NCBI GenBank assembly: GCA_900764115.1
Contig: CAAFMR010000373.1
Location: 1 to 7,627, forward strand
Source of the DNA: Clostridia bacterium
GTDB lineage: Bacteria > Bacillota > Clostridia > Oscillospirales > Acutalibacteraceae
Reading direction: 5' to 3'
Length of the DNA: 7,627 nt
Shown here in pieces: positions 1-6,361 of the stretch; the stretch's first letter is position 1; each line of letters begins with the position of its first letter. Under the pieces are notes generated by a model, which did no database searches, was not told the DNA's origin, and saw only the letters and a list, made by a program, of their open reading frames with translations. Position numbers and translations under genes: made by a program.

Positions 1-249
1 GTGCTGGAAGCGTTTGAAAAAGCCCCTCACTTTTCTTCCGATTGCTATGTGGAAGACGGCGGTGGTAAATACCATATTGACCTGTGGGCGGTGTGCCGCC
101 GGGGGATGTTGGCTGCCGGGGTGCTGCCGGAGCATATCACGGTGACCGACCTGTGTACCCGCTGCCACCCGGATGTGTTTTGGTCCCACCGGGCGACCGG
201 CGGCGAACGGGGCAGCCTGGCGGGGATGATTGCCCTGGCGGATGAATAA
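1..249 (+). CDS. pgeF: PgeF/YlmD family laccase-domain protein, C-terminal fragment
   Basis: This is the last 82 codons of a gene that begins before the window; the GTG at base 1 is probably an internal valine codon, since complete family members are about 240-280 residues. The visible part matches the end of the YfiH/YlmD/PgeF family: an HIDLW segment near residue 25, then DLCTRCHPDVFWSHR (about residues 50-64), the family's conserved DLCT...P..F.S.R pattern, and a Gly-rich tail. Family members are zinc-dependent cytoplasmic enzymes reported to act on purine nucleosides (phosphorolysis or deamination of adenosine) and linked to peptidoglycan editing. The metal-binding His/Cys residues lie mostly in the missing upstream part, so activity cannot be judged. 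The frame is intact to its TAA stop. No GC-rich terminator hairpin follows; only an AT-rich tract is present. The family call is firm; the exact substrate is not known from sequence. Confidence 0.88.
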   Translation: MLEAFEKAPHFSSDCYVEDGGGKYHIDLWAVCRRGMLAAGVLPEHITVTDLCTRCHPDVFWSHRATGGERGSLAGMIALADE

Positions 250-254
250 ATATA

Positions 255-283
255 TCATATTTTTGTTTTTTCAACCCATACTA
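255..283 (+). promoter_or_regulatory. Candidate sigma-G (forespore) promoter of the SpoVAF-like gene
   Basis: A -10 element CATACTA (277-283) matches the sigma-G consensus CATnnTA exactly. A -35 element TCATA (255-259) matches gYATA at four of five positions. The 17-base spacer is the usual length for this sigma factor. A start about 7 bases downstream would give a leader of roughly 20 bases that still contains both possible ribosome binding sites (296-300 and 302-308). In Bacillus subtilis spoVAF lies in the sigma-G-controlled spoVA operon, so the downstream gene fits. No good sigma-A promoter is seen in this gap. The call rests on consensus matching by eye. Confidence 0.6.
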
Positions 284-311
284 ACCCTATCGACTAAGGA
301 TAAGGGAGTGT

Positions 312-1724
312 GTGGGATTGACTTATCAAGAGACTGTGCAACGGCTAAACGAAAAACTGCGGGTGGACAGGAGCTTTGACCTGCTCAGCCGCCCTGTATC
401 GGTGGGGCGCCGCAAGGGGATGCTGTATTTTGTGGACGGCTTCACCAAAGACGAGGTGCTGGAGAAGATGCTGGAATTCCTCTCCAAGCTGCCGCCCGAG
501 GATGTGGAGGGTGTCAATGATGCCGAGCAGTTCGTAGCCCGGTTTGTCACCTATGTGGAGGTGGATTGCACCGCCGATCTGGAGCAGGTGACGGTGCAGG
601 TGCTGTCCGGCGCCACGGCGCTGGTGGTAGAGGACTTGGATCGGGTGGTGCTCATCGACAGCCGCACCTATCCGGTGCGGGGGGTAGAGGAGCCGGAGAG
701 CGACCGGGTGATGCGGGGCTCCCGGGATGGGTTGGTGGAAACGCTGGTGTTTAATACGGCGCTGATTCGTCGCCGTTTGCGGGAGCCATCCCTGACCTTT
801 GAGGTGATACAGGTAGGAAAGCTGTCCGCTACCGATGTGTGTCTGTGCTATATGGATGGGCGGGTCGATGCCAAATACCTGAAACGGTTGCGCAAGCGCC
901 TGCAGGAGATTACCATTCCCACGCTGACGATGGGGCAGGAGAGCCTGGCGGAGTGTTTGCTGCGGGGGCAATGGTATAACCCCTTCCCCCGGGTGCGGTA
1001 TACCGAGCGTCCGGATTGCGCCGCCGCCAGTATTGCGGAGGGGCAGATTGTGCTGCTGGTGGATAATTCCCCGGCGGCGATGATACTGCCCACCTCGATA
1101 TTTGCTTTTTCCCAGGATACCAACGATTACTGCTTTCCGCCGATTGTGGGCACCTATTTGCGGCTGGTGCGGGGGCTGATTTTTATGGCGACGCTGTTTC
1201 TGACGCCGGTGTGGTATTGGCTGATGCAGAATCCGGATAAGATCCCACCGGCGCTGGAATTTACCCGCATTAAGGAGCCAAACGGAATTGCTTTGATAGT
1301 GCAGCTGATACTGGTGGAGGTGCTCATCGACGCCCTCAAGCTGGCATCCCTCAATACGCCCACGTCGCTGAGCAATGCGCTCAGTCTGGTGGGGGCGCTG
1401 GTGTTCGGGGAGTTTGCGGTGCAGGCGGGGCTGTTTGTGCCGGAGCTGCTGGCGTATATGGCGTTTGTGGCGATCGCATCCTTTACCCAGCCCAGCCACG
1501 AGCTGGCGTATGCCTTTAAGCTGTTCCGGGTGCTGTTCCTGATTCTCACGTGGCTGTTCGGCGGCTGGGGCTTGCTGGCGGGCATGGCGGTGATGCTGTT
1601 GGTGTTGGTTACAACGAAAACCGTCACCGGCGGGAAATACCTGTATCCGGTGATTCCCTTCAACGCCCGGGCGCTGGGGCGGCTGCTCTATCGCCAGTCG
1701 ATCAGCCGGTTTAACGCCGGCTAA
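312..1724 (+). CDS. spoVAF: SpoVAF-like GerA-family spore germination protein
   Basis: This 470-residue protein has the GerA-family layout: a soluble N-terminal region (about residues 1-275) followed by hydrophobic segments near 282-305, 325-346, 357-375, 376-391, 402-418 and 421-435. Signature stretches include TYLRLVRG (281-288), VEVLIDALKLASLNTP (about 333-350), GEFAVQAG and IASFTQPSHELAYAFKL (388-404), which resemble SpoVAF more than the GerAA subunits of nutrient receptors. Family members sit in the inner membrane of the dormant spore; GerAA-type proteins form oligomeric ion channels, and SpoVAF is reported to amplify germination signalling. The length is close to the usual 490 or so. 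The start is uncertain: GTG 312 lies 11 bases after AAGGA, while an in-frame TTG at 318 lies 9 bases after AAGGGAG (302-308). A sigma-G-like promoter precedes it. No spoVA genes or GerB/GerC partners are adjacent. The family call is firm; the subfamily is likely. Confidence 0.87.
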   Translation: MGLTYQETVQRLNEKLRVDRSFDLLSRPVSVGRRKGMLYFVDGFTKDEVLEKMLEFLSKLPPEDVEGVNDAEQFVARFVTYVEVDCTADLEQVTVQVLSGATALVVEDLDRVVLIDSRTYPVRGVEEPESDRVMRGSRDGLVETLVFNTALIRRRLREPSLTFEVIQVGKLSATDVCLCYMDGRVDAKYLKRLRKRLQEITIPTLTMGQESLAECLLRGQWYNPFPRVRYTERPDCAAASIAEGQIVLLVDNSPAAMILPTSIFAFSQDTNDYCFPPIVGTYLRLVRGLIFMATLFLTPVWYWLMQNPDKIPPALEFTRIKEPNGIALIVQLILVEVLIDALKLASLNTPTSLSNALSLVGALVFGEFAVQAGLFVPELLAYMAFVAIASFTQPSHELAYAFKLFRVLFLILTWLFGGWGLLAGMAVMLLVLVTTKTVTGGKYLYPVIPFNARALGRLLYRQSISRFNAG

Positions 1725-1769
1725 AGGCGGACTGGCACCGGAAATGCGTCCCCCGCATAGGCTGGAAAT

Positions 1770-1794
1770 GACACCGCCCGATACCGGCGGCGTC
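1770..1794 (+). other. GC-rich hairpin just upstream of a ribosome binding site
   Basis: GACACCGCC (1770-1778) can pair with GGCGGCGTC (1786-1794) around a 7-base loop, giving nine pairs with one A-C mismatch. The stem ends two bases before the AAGGAGG (1797-1803) of the next gene. There is no T-run after it, so it is not a normal intrinsic terminator. It could act as an RNA stability or processing element between the SpoVAF-like gene and the small membrane protein, or it could be chance in GC-rich sequence. Confidence 0.35.
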
Positions 1795-1809
1795 AGAAGG
1801 AGGGTGCCT

Positions 1810-2166
1810 ATGGGAGTGGGTGAATGGCTGGCATGGGTGCTGTTGCTGCTGCTGGCGCTGTATGGCTGCGCCCAGCTGATCCGGCAGTTGTGTCTTTGGT
1901 TTTGGCGCTGTAAGGATGTAAACCTTTACAGGGTCGCCGTGCCCCGGCAGCCCCGGGCGGTGGAGCCGTTGCTGCGCTGCCTGCAGGCACAGGCGGCGTG
2001 GCAGGAGGGGGCACATACCTATGTGCTGCTGCCGGATAGCTGCCGCGGGGAGCTGGCGATGCTGCGCCAGCTGGCGCAGGAGGTGCCGACGGTAACGCCG
2101 GTAGCCCCGGAGGAACTGTATGGGGTGATTGCCGGGCTGGCGGAGGTTGGCGAAAAAGCGGAATAA
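1810..2166 (+). CDS. Small single-pass membrane protein of unknown function
   Basis: I do not recognise this gene with confidence. The best start is ATG 1810, preceded by AAGGAGG (1797-1803) with a 6-base spacer. The frame stays open upstream to an ATG at 1744, but no ribosome binding site supports that start. The product is 118 residues. One strong hydrophobic segment covers about residues 5-28, followed by a Trp/Cys/Arg-rich juxtamembrane stretch. A soluble tail of about 80 residues shows an alternating strand-helix pattern: LYRVAVP, then VEPLLRCLQAQ, then TYVLLPDS, then ELAMLRQLAQEV, then VTPVAPEELYGVI. This resembles small alpha/beta membrane-anchored proteins in Clostridia, which is an impression rather than a match. 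LYGC in the hydrophobic segment is a poor lipobox with no basic residues before it, so a lipoprotein is unlikely. It ends 20 bases before recD2 and is probably co-transcribed with it. Confidence 0.72.
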   Translation: MGVGEWLAWVLLLLLALYGCAQLIRQLCLWFWRCKDVNLYRVAVPRQPRAVEPLLRCLQAQAAWQEGAHTYVLLPDSCRGELAMLRQLAQEVPTVTPVAPEELYGVIAGLAEVGEKAE

Positions 2167-2186
2167 ATCCGAAAGGAGCTTCCATC

Positions 2187-4406
2187 GTGGAGGAAGAAAA
2201 ACAGGAAGAAATGCTGAGCGGCACGGTGGAGCATATTGTGTTCACCAATGAGGAAAACGGCTGGACGGTGCTGGAACTGGATACCGGCAGCAATCTGGAA
2301 ACGGCAGTCGGCACATTTCCCCAAGTGCAGGTGGGCGAGATGCTGCGGCTGCAAGGCAGCTATGTGGAGCATAAGAGCTTCGGTCGCCAGTTTAAGGCGA
2401 CCGCATACGAGAGCAGCCTGCCCACCGACGCCGCCACCATCCTGCGCTATCTGTCTTCGGGGGCGGTCAAGGGGATCGGTCCCTCGACGGCGGTGCGTAT
2501 TGTGGATCGGTTTGGAGCGGATGCGCTGCGGATACTGGAGGAGGAGCCGGAAAAGCTGGCGGGGATCAAAGGTATTTCGCTGAAAAAGGCGCGGGAGATG
2601 GGGCAGAGCTTTTGCAGCCAGTTTGGGCTGCGGGAGGTAGTGATGGCATTCGCCTCCTACGGTCTGACCCCGAATGAGGCGTTGCGCTGCTGGAAGAAAT
2701 TCGGTACGATGACGCTCCCGAAAATCAAGGCGAATCCCTACCTTTTGTGTACGCCGGGGCTGTATATCGGCTTTGAACGCGCCGATCGGCTGTGTATGAG
2801 CCTGCAGGGGGATAAGCTGGACCCCCACCGGCTGGAGGCAGGAATCCAGTATGTGCTACGGCATAACACCAATAACGGGCATACCTGTCTGCCGGAGGAT
2901 AAGGTCATCCCCACCGCCGGACAGCTGCTGGATGTATCCACAGAAACGGTGGAGACGGCGGTATCCCGGATGGTGGAGGGGATGCTGCTCCGCCGGGAGG
3001 AACTGGAGGGGCGCCCGTTTTTGTTTTTGCCCCGGATGTACGAGGCGGAGAGCTTTATCGCTGTGCGGATTCATTTGATGACCGGGTTTCACGATGCGGT
3101 GGCGGCGGAGGATCTGTCTCTGCGCATTGACGCGATGGAGCGGAATTTTCATATCACCTACGAGGAGCAGCAGCGGCAGGCGATGCTGGCGGCGGTGGAA
3201 AAAGGGGTTCTCATCCTTACCGGCGGCCCCGGCACCGGTAAAACCACCACTCTGCGGGGGATCATCACCCTGCTGGAAAGTATGGGCGAATCGGTGTGCA
3301 TCGCTGCCCCCACCGGGCGGGCTGCCAAACGCATTTCCGAGTTGACCGGCCGTGAAGCTAAAACCCTTCACAGGCTGCTGGAGGTGCGATGGGACGAGAA
3401 CGATACCCCGGTGTTTGACCGCAACGAGAAAAATCCGCTGGAGGCAGACGCGGTCGTGGTGGATGAGATGTCTATGGTGGATACGGTTCTGTTCGAGAGC
3501 CTGCTGCGGGCGCTGAAAACCGGTTGTCGCCTGATTTTGGTGGGCGATACCGACCAGCTGCCTCCGGTGGGACCGGGCTGCGTGCTGCAGGATCTGATGA
3601 GCAGCGGTGCGGTGCCGGTGATGCAGCTGACCCGGGTGTTCCGGCAGGCGCTGGAAAGCCGGATTGTGTATAATGCCCACCGGATTGTGGCGGGCGAGGC
3701 GATGGAGCTGGATAACACGGGAGACTGCTTTTTTATGCCCCGGCAAACACCGGTGGCGGTGACGGATACGGTGCTGGAGCTGTGTCATCATCGGCTGCCG
3801 GATGCGTACGGGTATACCGTGCTGAACGGGCTGCAGGTGCTGTGCCCCGGTCGGCGGGGGGAATTGGGCACAGTGGAACTGAATCGGCGTTTGCAGGCGC
3901 TGCTCAACCCCCCGGATAAGCAAAAGCCGGAGGTGACAGTGGAGGGCGTTACCCTGCGCCAGGGCGATAAGGTGATGCATACCCGCAATAACTATGATAT
4001 TCCCTGGGAAAAGGCGGATGGTGAATGCGGCAGCGGGGTGTTTAACGGAGACATCGGCGTGCTGGAGGAGGTGCTGCCCCGGGAGGACACCTTCAAGGTG
4101 CGTTACGACGACCGGGTGGCGCTGTATACCAAGCAGGATGCGCTGGATCTGGAGCTGGCGTACGCCATCACGGTACATAAGAGTCAGGGCAGCGAGTTTG
4201 ACGGAGTGATTCTGCCGCTGCTGCGCAATCCCCCCAACCTCAGCTACCGCAACCTGCTGTATACTGCCGTCACCCGGGCAAAGAGCCTGCTGATTTTGGT
4301 GGGCAGCCGCCAGACGGTGCAGACGATGGTGGACAACAACCGCAAGACGCGCCGTTATACCGGGCTGGGCGTGTTTCTGAAACGGGCGGGGGAGATGGGG
4401 CTGTGA
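2187..4406 (+). CDS. recD2: RecD2-type ATP-dependent 5'-3' DNA helicase
   Basis: This 739-residue superfamily 1B helicase is of the RecD2 (YrrC) type, which acts without RecBC in DNA repair and replication-fork processing and unwinds DNA 5' to 3'. The N-terminal extension typical of RecD2 is present: an OB-like beta region (about 9-75) and a helix-hairpin-helix region (about 92-145, SSGAVKGIG at 90-98). The motor has Walker A GGPGTGKT (346-353, Lys352), Walker B VVVDEMSMVD (Asp426, Glu427), motif III GDTDQLPPVG (453-462), an arginine-bearing VFRQA motif near 480, the HKSQGSEFD motif (664-672) and motif VI LLYTAVTRAK (690-699, Arg697). All key residues are intact. The GTG start has AAAGGAG (2172-2178) with an 8-base spacer. 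Length fits the family (about 715-800). Its stop overlaps the comF start, indicating translational coupling. Confidence 0.96.
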   Translation: MEEEKQEEMLSGTVEHIVFTNEENGWTVLELDTGSNLETAVGTFPQVQVGEMLRLQGSYVEHKSFGRQFKATAYESSLPTDAATILRYLSSGAVKGIGPSTAVRIVDRFGADALRILEEEPEKLAGIKGISLKKAREMGQSFCSQFGLREVVMAFASYGLTPNEALRCWKKFGTMTLPKIKANPYLLCTPGLYIGFERADRLCMSLQGDKLDPHRLEAGIQYVLRHNTNNGHTCLPEDKVIPTAGQLLDVSTETVETAVSRMVEGMLLRREELEGRPFLFLPRMYEAESFIAVRIHLMTGFHDAVAAEDLSLRIDAMERNFHITYEEQQRQAMLAAVEKGVLILTGGPGTGKTTTLRGIITLLESMGESVCIAAPTGRAAKRISELTGREAKTLHRLLEVRWDENDTPVFDRNEKNPLEADAVVVDEMSMVDTVLFESLLRALKTGCRLILVGDTDQLPPVGPGCVLQDLMSSGAVPVMQLTRVFRQALESRIVYNAHRIVAGEAMELDNTGDCFFMPRQTPVAVTDTVLELCHHRLPDAYGYTVLNGLQVLCPGRRGELGTVELNRRLQALLNPPDKQKPEVTVEGVTLRQGDKVMHTRNNYDIPWEKADGECGSGVFNGDIGVLEEVLPREDTFKVRYDDRVALYTKQDALDLELAYAITVHKSQGSEFDGVILPLLRNPPNLSYRNLLYTAVTRAKSLLILVGSRQTVQTMVDNNRKTRRYTGLGVFLKRAGEMGL

Positions 4407-5134
4407 AGCATCCGAACAAGCTTGCGTATGTGCTGTTTCCCAACCGCTGCCTGTTTTGCTATGAGGTGATCGGCTGGAATGAGCATGTGTGCCGGCGTTG
4501 CCGGCAGAATCCGCCCTCGATGCTGCCGCCGCTGTGTCCGTATTGCGGGCGCAGCGAGAGCGTTTGTATTTGCGGCGGGCGGCAGCGGCACTATGCCCGC
4601 TGCGTGACGCCGTTGCCCTACAGTGAGCGGCTGCGGGATGCGGTGGGACGGCTGAAGGAAACCGGCTGTAACACCACCGCCGACGGGTTTGCGGCGGAGA
4701 TGGAGGAGGTGCTGCGCCGGGAATACGGCGGCATCCCTTTTGATTGCGTAACGCCGGTGCCGCTTCATAGAAAGGAATATCGCCGCCGGGGATTCAATCA
4801 GGCGGAATTGCTGGCGAGCCGGTTGGCGGCGTGGCTGCATGTTCCTATGCTGCCCCTGCTGACTAAGCCGTATGAAACGCTGCCGCAAAAGGAACTGTCC
4901 GCCTCCCGACGACAGGGAAATCTGCTGGGTGCTTTTGATGTGCCCGATCCGGTGCAGGCGGTGGGCAAGACCGTGCTGCTGACAGATGATGTGATTACCA
5001 CCGGCGCCACGCTGGATGAATGTGCCAAAATGCTCAGGCTGGCGGGAGCGGCGGAGGTGTATGCCATCACTGCCGCCGGAACGGTGCCGCAGGAGAAAAA
5101 TGCCGGGTTGCAAAATCCGTCGGATGGTGTATAA
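4403..5134 (+). CDS. comF: ComF family zinc-finger phosphoribosyltransferase-like protein
   Basis: This 243-residue protein has the ComFC/GntX layout. An N-terminal zinc ribbon carries paired cysteines at 16/19, 30/33, 45/48 and 55/57. A type I phosphoribosyltransferase fold follows, with PVPLHRKEYRRRGFNQAE as a family signature and the PRPP-binding loop LLTDDVITTGAT (192-203, Asp195/Asp196). In naturally competent bacteria ComF proteins help bring incoming single-stranded DNA to the recombination machinery; in others they are kept with less clear roles. The GTG start overlaps the recD2 stop by four bases (GTGA, 4403-4406), so translation is probably coupled and no separate ribosome binding site is needed. 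The stop codon (5132-5134) lies inside the likely -10 box of the mreB promoter. Domains are complete and nothing looks truncated. Competence itself is not shown by this gene alone. Confidence 0.93.
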   Translation: MKHPNKLAYVLFPNRCLFCYEVIGWNEHVCRRCRQNPPSMLPPLCPYCGRSESVCICGGRQRHYARCVTPLPYSERLRDAVGRLKETGCNTTADGFAAEMEEVLRREYGGIPFDCVTPVPLHRKEYRRRGFNQAELLASRLAAWLHVPMLPLLTKPYETLPQKELSASRRQGNLLGAFDVPDPVQAVGKTVLLTDDVITTGATLDECAKMLRLAGAAEVYAITAAGTVPQEKNAGLQNPSDGV

Positions 5135-5135
5135 T
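5108..5135 (+). promoter_or_regulatory. Likely sigma-A promoter of the mreB-like gene
   Basis: A perfect -10 hexamer TATAAT (5130-5135) lies 16 bases after TTGCAA (5108-5113), which matches the -35 consensus at four of six positions. Transcription would start near 5142, giving a leader of about 29 bases with AAGGAG (5159-5164) six bases before the mreB ATG. The -10 box overlaps the last codons and stop of comF, so mreB can be expressed separately from recD2-comF, though read-through from upstream is also possible because no terminator intervenes. Confidence 0.6.
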
Positions 5136-5170
5136 ACAAGGGAGTACCAACGGAAAACAAGGAGCTTTAT

Positions 5171-6199
5171 ATGAATCTGGGAATTGATTTAGGAACCTCC
5201 CGCACGGTGATTTACGCTCCCGGCGAGGGGATTCTGCTGGATGAGCCGTCGGTCATTGCCGTCAGCGAACGGGACGGCTCGGTGGTGGCGTGCGGCACAG
5301 AGGCGGGCGAGATGCTGGGGCGCACGCCACCCTCTATCTTGGCGGTGCAGCCCATCCGCAAGGGCGTAATTGCCGAATACGATATGGCGGAAAAAATGCT
5401 GCGGTATTTCATTCGCAAGGTGTATGCCAACCGCATCACCAAGCCCTGCGCCGCTGTCAGTGTGACGGAGCGTATGACCGAGGTGGAACGCCGTTCTTTT
5501 ATTGAGGCGGTGATTTCTGCCGGCGCCCGCCGGGTGACGCTGGTGCCGGAGACGGTGGCGGCTGCCATTGGCGCGGGGCTGGATGTGAGCCTGCCCTGCG
5601 GTCAGATGGTGATGAATATCGGCGGCGGCACCACCGATGTATCGGTGCTGACCCTGCGGGGCGAAGCGGTGTCGGTGTCGGTGCGCACGGCTGGCGATGC
5701 GATGGATGAGGCGATTGTCCGCAGCATCCGGGCGCGCTATGGGCTGGTGATCAGTCCGGCGATGGCGGAGCAGGTGAAGATCGCCATTGGCTCGGCGGTG
5801 GATCCGAAATCCGGGGTAACGGCGATGGTGAAAGGGCGGGATTCCCTTACGGGATTGCCCGCTGCCCGCGCGATATCGGCGGCGGAGGTATATGAGGCGA
5901 TGGAAGAATCCCTGTCCATCATTCTGGATGCGGTGCGGCGGGCGCTGGAAATCACCCCCCCGGAGTTGATCGGGGATGTGCTGGTCAATGGCATTTGCCT
6001 CACCGGCGGTATGGCACAGATGCACGGGTTGCCGGAGCGTATCCGTATCGAAACGGGCATCGATTGCCGTCCGGCGGAGGAACCGGCTCATTGTGTTGCC
6101 GTTGGCGCCGGAACGGCGCTGCAATATGCTGCTTCCTTTTCGGAGGTCTACGATCTCAGCGGCTTCCAGTATCATTTGTCCGATACCGTCGCCGACTGA
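5171..6199 (+). CDS. mreB: MreB/Mbl family bacterial actin homologue, divergent
   Basis: This 342-residue protein is a full-length MreB-family actin. The family forms membrane-bound filaments beneath the cytoplasmic membrane and guides lateral wall synthesis in rod-shaped cells. Visible motifs are phosphate-1 GIDLGTSRTVIY (4-15), QPIRKGVIAEYD, the PETVAAAIGAG segment with Glu127 where the family has EEPMAAAIGAG, phosphate-2 MNIGGGTTDVS (148-158), TAGDAMDEAIVRSIRARYGL, and adenosine motif LTGGMAQMHGL (277-287). Two positions differ from the usual pattern: Asn149 where MreB, Mbl and MreBH have Asp, and Met281 where LTGGG is usual. The N terminus lacks the few extra residues that precede GIDLGT in B. 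subtilis MreB. ATG 5171 follows AAGGAG by six bases. No mreC, mreD or minD is adjacent, so it may be an extra paralogue (Mbl- or MreBH-like) rather than the main MreB. The family call is firm; the exact paralogue is open. Confidence 0.9.
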   Translation: MNLGIDLGTSRTVIYAPGEGILLDEPSVIAVSERDGSVVACGTEAGEMLGRTPPSILAVQPIRKGVIAEYDMAEKMLRYFIRKVYANRITKPCAAVSVTERMTEVERRSFIEAVISAGARRVTLVPETVAAAIGAGLDVSLPCGQMVMNIGGGTTDVSVLTLRGEAVSVSVRTAGDAMDEAIVRSIRARYGLVISPAMAEQVKIAIGSAVDPKSGVTAMVKGRDSLTGLPAARAISAAEVYEAMEESLSIILDAVRRALEITPPELIGDVLVNGICLTGGMAQMHGLPERIRIETGIDCRPAEEPAHCVAVGAGTALQYAASFSEVYDLSGFQYHLSDTVAD

Positions 6200-6310
6200 C
6201 ACAAGAGAACGGGGCGGATTGCCGGGCAACGGATGCGCTCCGCAGAAGGAAAAGGCTTGAAACGACGGGAATTTGCCCCGGATTCGGCATTGGATCTTTA
6301 TAGAAATTGT

Positions 6311-6349
6311 TTTTGCGCACCACTATATGTTGTGGTGCGCAAAATTTTT
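6311..6349 (+). terminator. Intrinsic terminator after the mreB-like gene
   Basis: A perfect 13-base-pair stem forms between TTTTGCGCACCAC (6311-6323) and GTGGTGCGCAAAA (6332-6344) around an 8-base loop, followed directly by five Ts (6345-6349). It ends the mreB transcript about 110 bases after the stop and separates it from nrdD. On the opposite strand no T-run follows, so it is directional. The loop and inner stem also form an NrdR-box-like palindrome, described separately. Confidence 0.92.
6320..6335. promoter_or_regulatory. NrdR-box-like operator, distal site, inside the terminator hairpin
   Basis: Compared with the published NrdR box pattern ACACWATATATWGTGT, these 16 bases match at 13 positions, with CACTATATGTTGTG at the centre. 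NrdR is the ATP/dATP-sensing repressor of ribonucleotide reductase genes and usually binds two boxes spaced by whole helical turns. This box is centred on the terminator loop, and its outer bases are part of the terminator stem. The second box lies exactly 42 bp downstream, centre to centre. The nrdR gene is not in this window. Confidence 0.72.
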
Positions 6350-6361
6350 ATAGGGAAAAAC

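Noticed and set aside
1..3. GTG at base 1 as the true start of the first gene
   Set aside because: The 82-residue product would lack most of the laccase-domain fold and its metal ligands; truncation by the window edge is the simpler reading.
250..272. T-rich tract after the PgeF gene as an intrinsic terminator
   Set aside because: No GC-rich stem lies in front of the T-run.
345..1499. Long antisense open frame across the SpoVAF-like gene
   Set aside because: Its product is His/Gln/Arg-rich low-information sequence typical of the reverse frame of a GC-rich gene, with no ribosome binding site or family motif. The + strand gene is clearly real.
1744..1758. Small hairpin ATGCG/CGCAT after the SpoVAF-like gene as a terminator
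   Set aside because: Only five pairs and no following T-run.
1744..1809. 22-codon upstream extension of the small membrane protein from ATG 1744
   Set aside because: No ribosome binding site precedes 1744, whereas AAGGAGG sits 6 bases before ATG 1810. The extension is Pro/Arg-rich and would place charged residues ahead of the membrane helix.
2856..4178. Antisense open frame of 440 codons across recD2
   Set aside because: It lies opposite all the intact helicase motifs of recD2, is His/Gln-rich and has no recognisable domain; it is a compositional shadow.
5189..6229. Antisense open frame of 346 codons across the mreB-like gene
   Set aside because: Same His/Arg-rich pattern and no motif; the + strand actin motifs explain the region.
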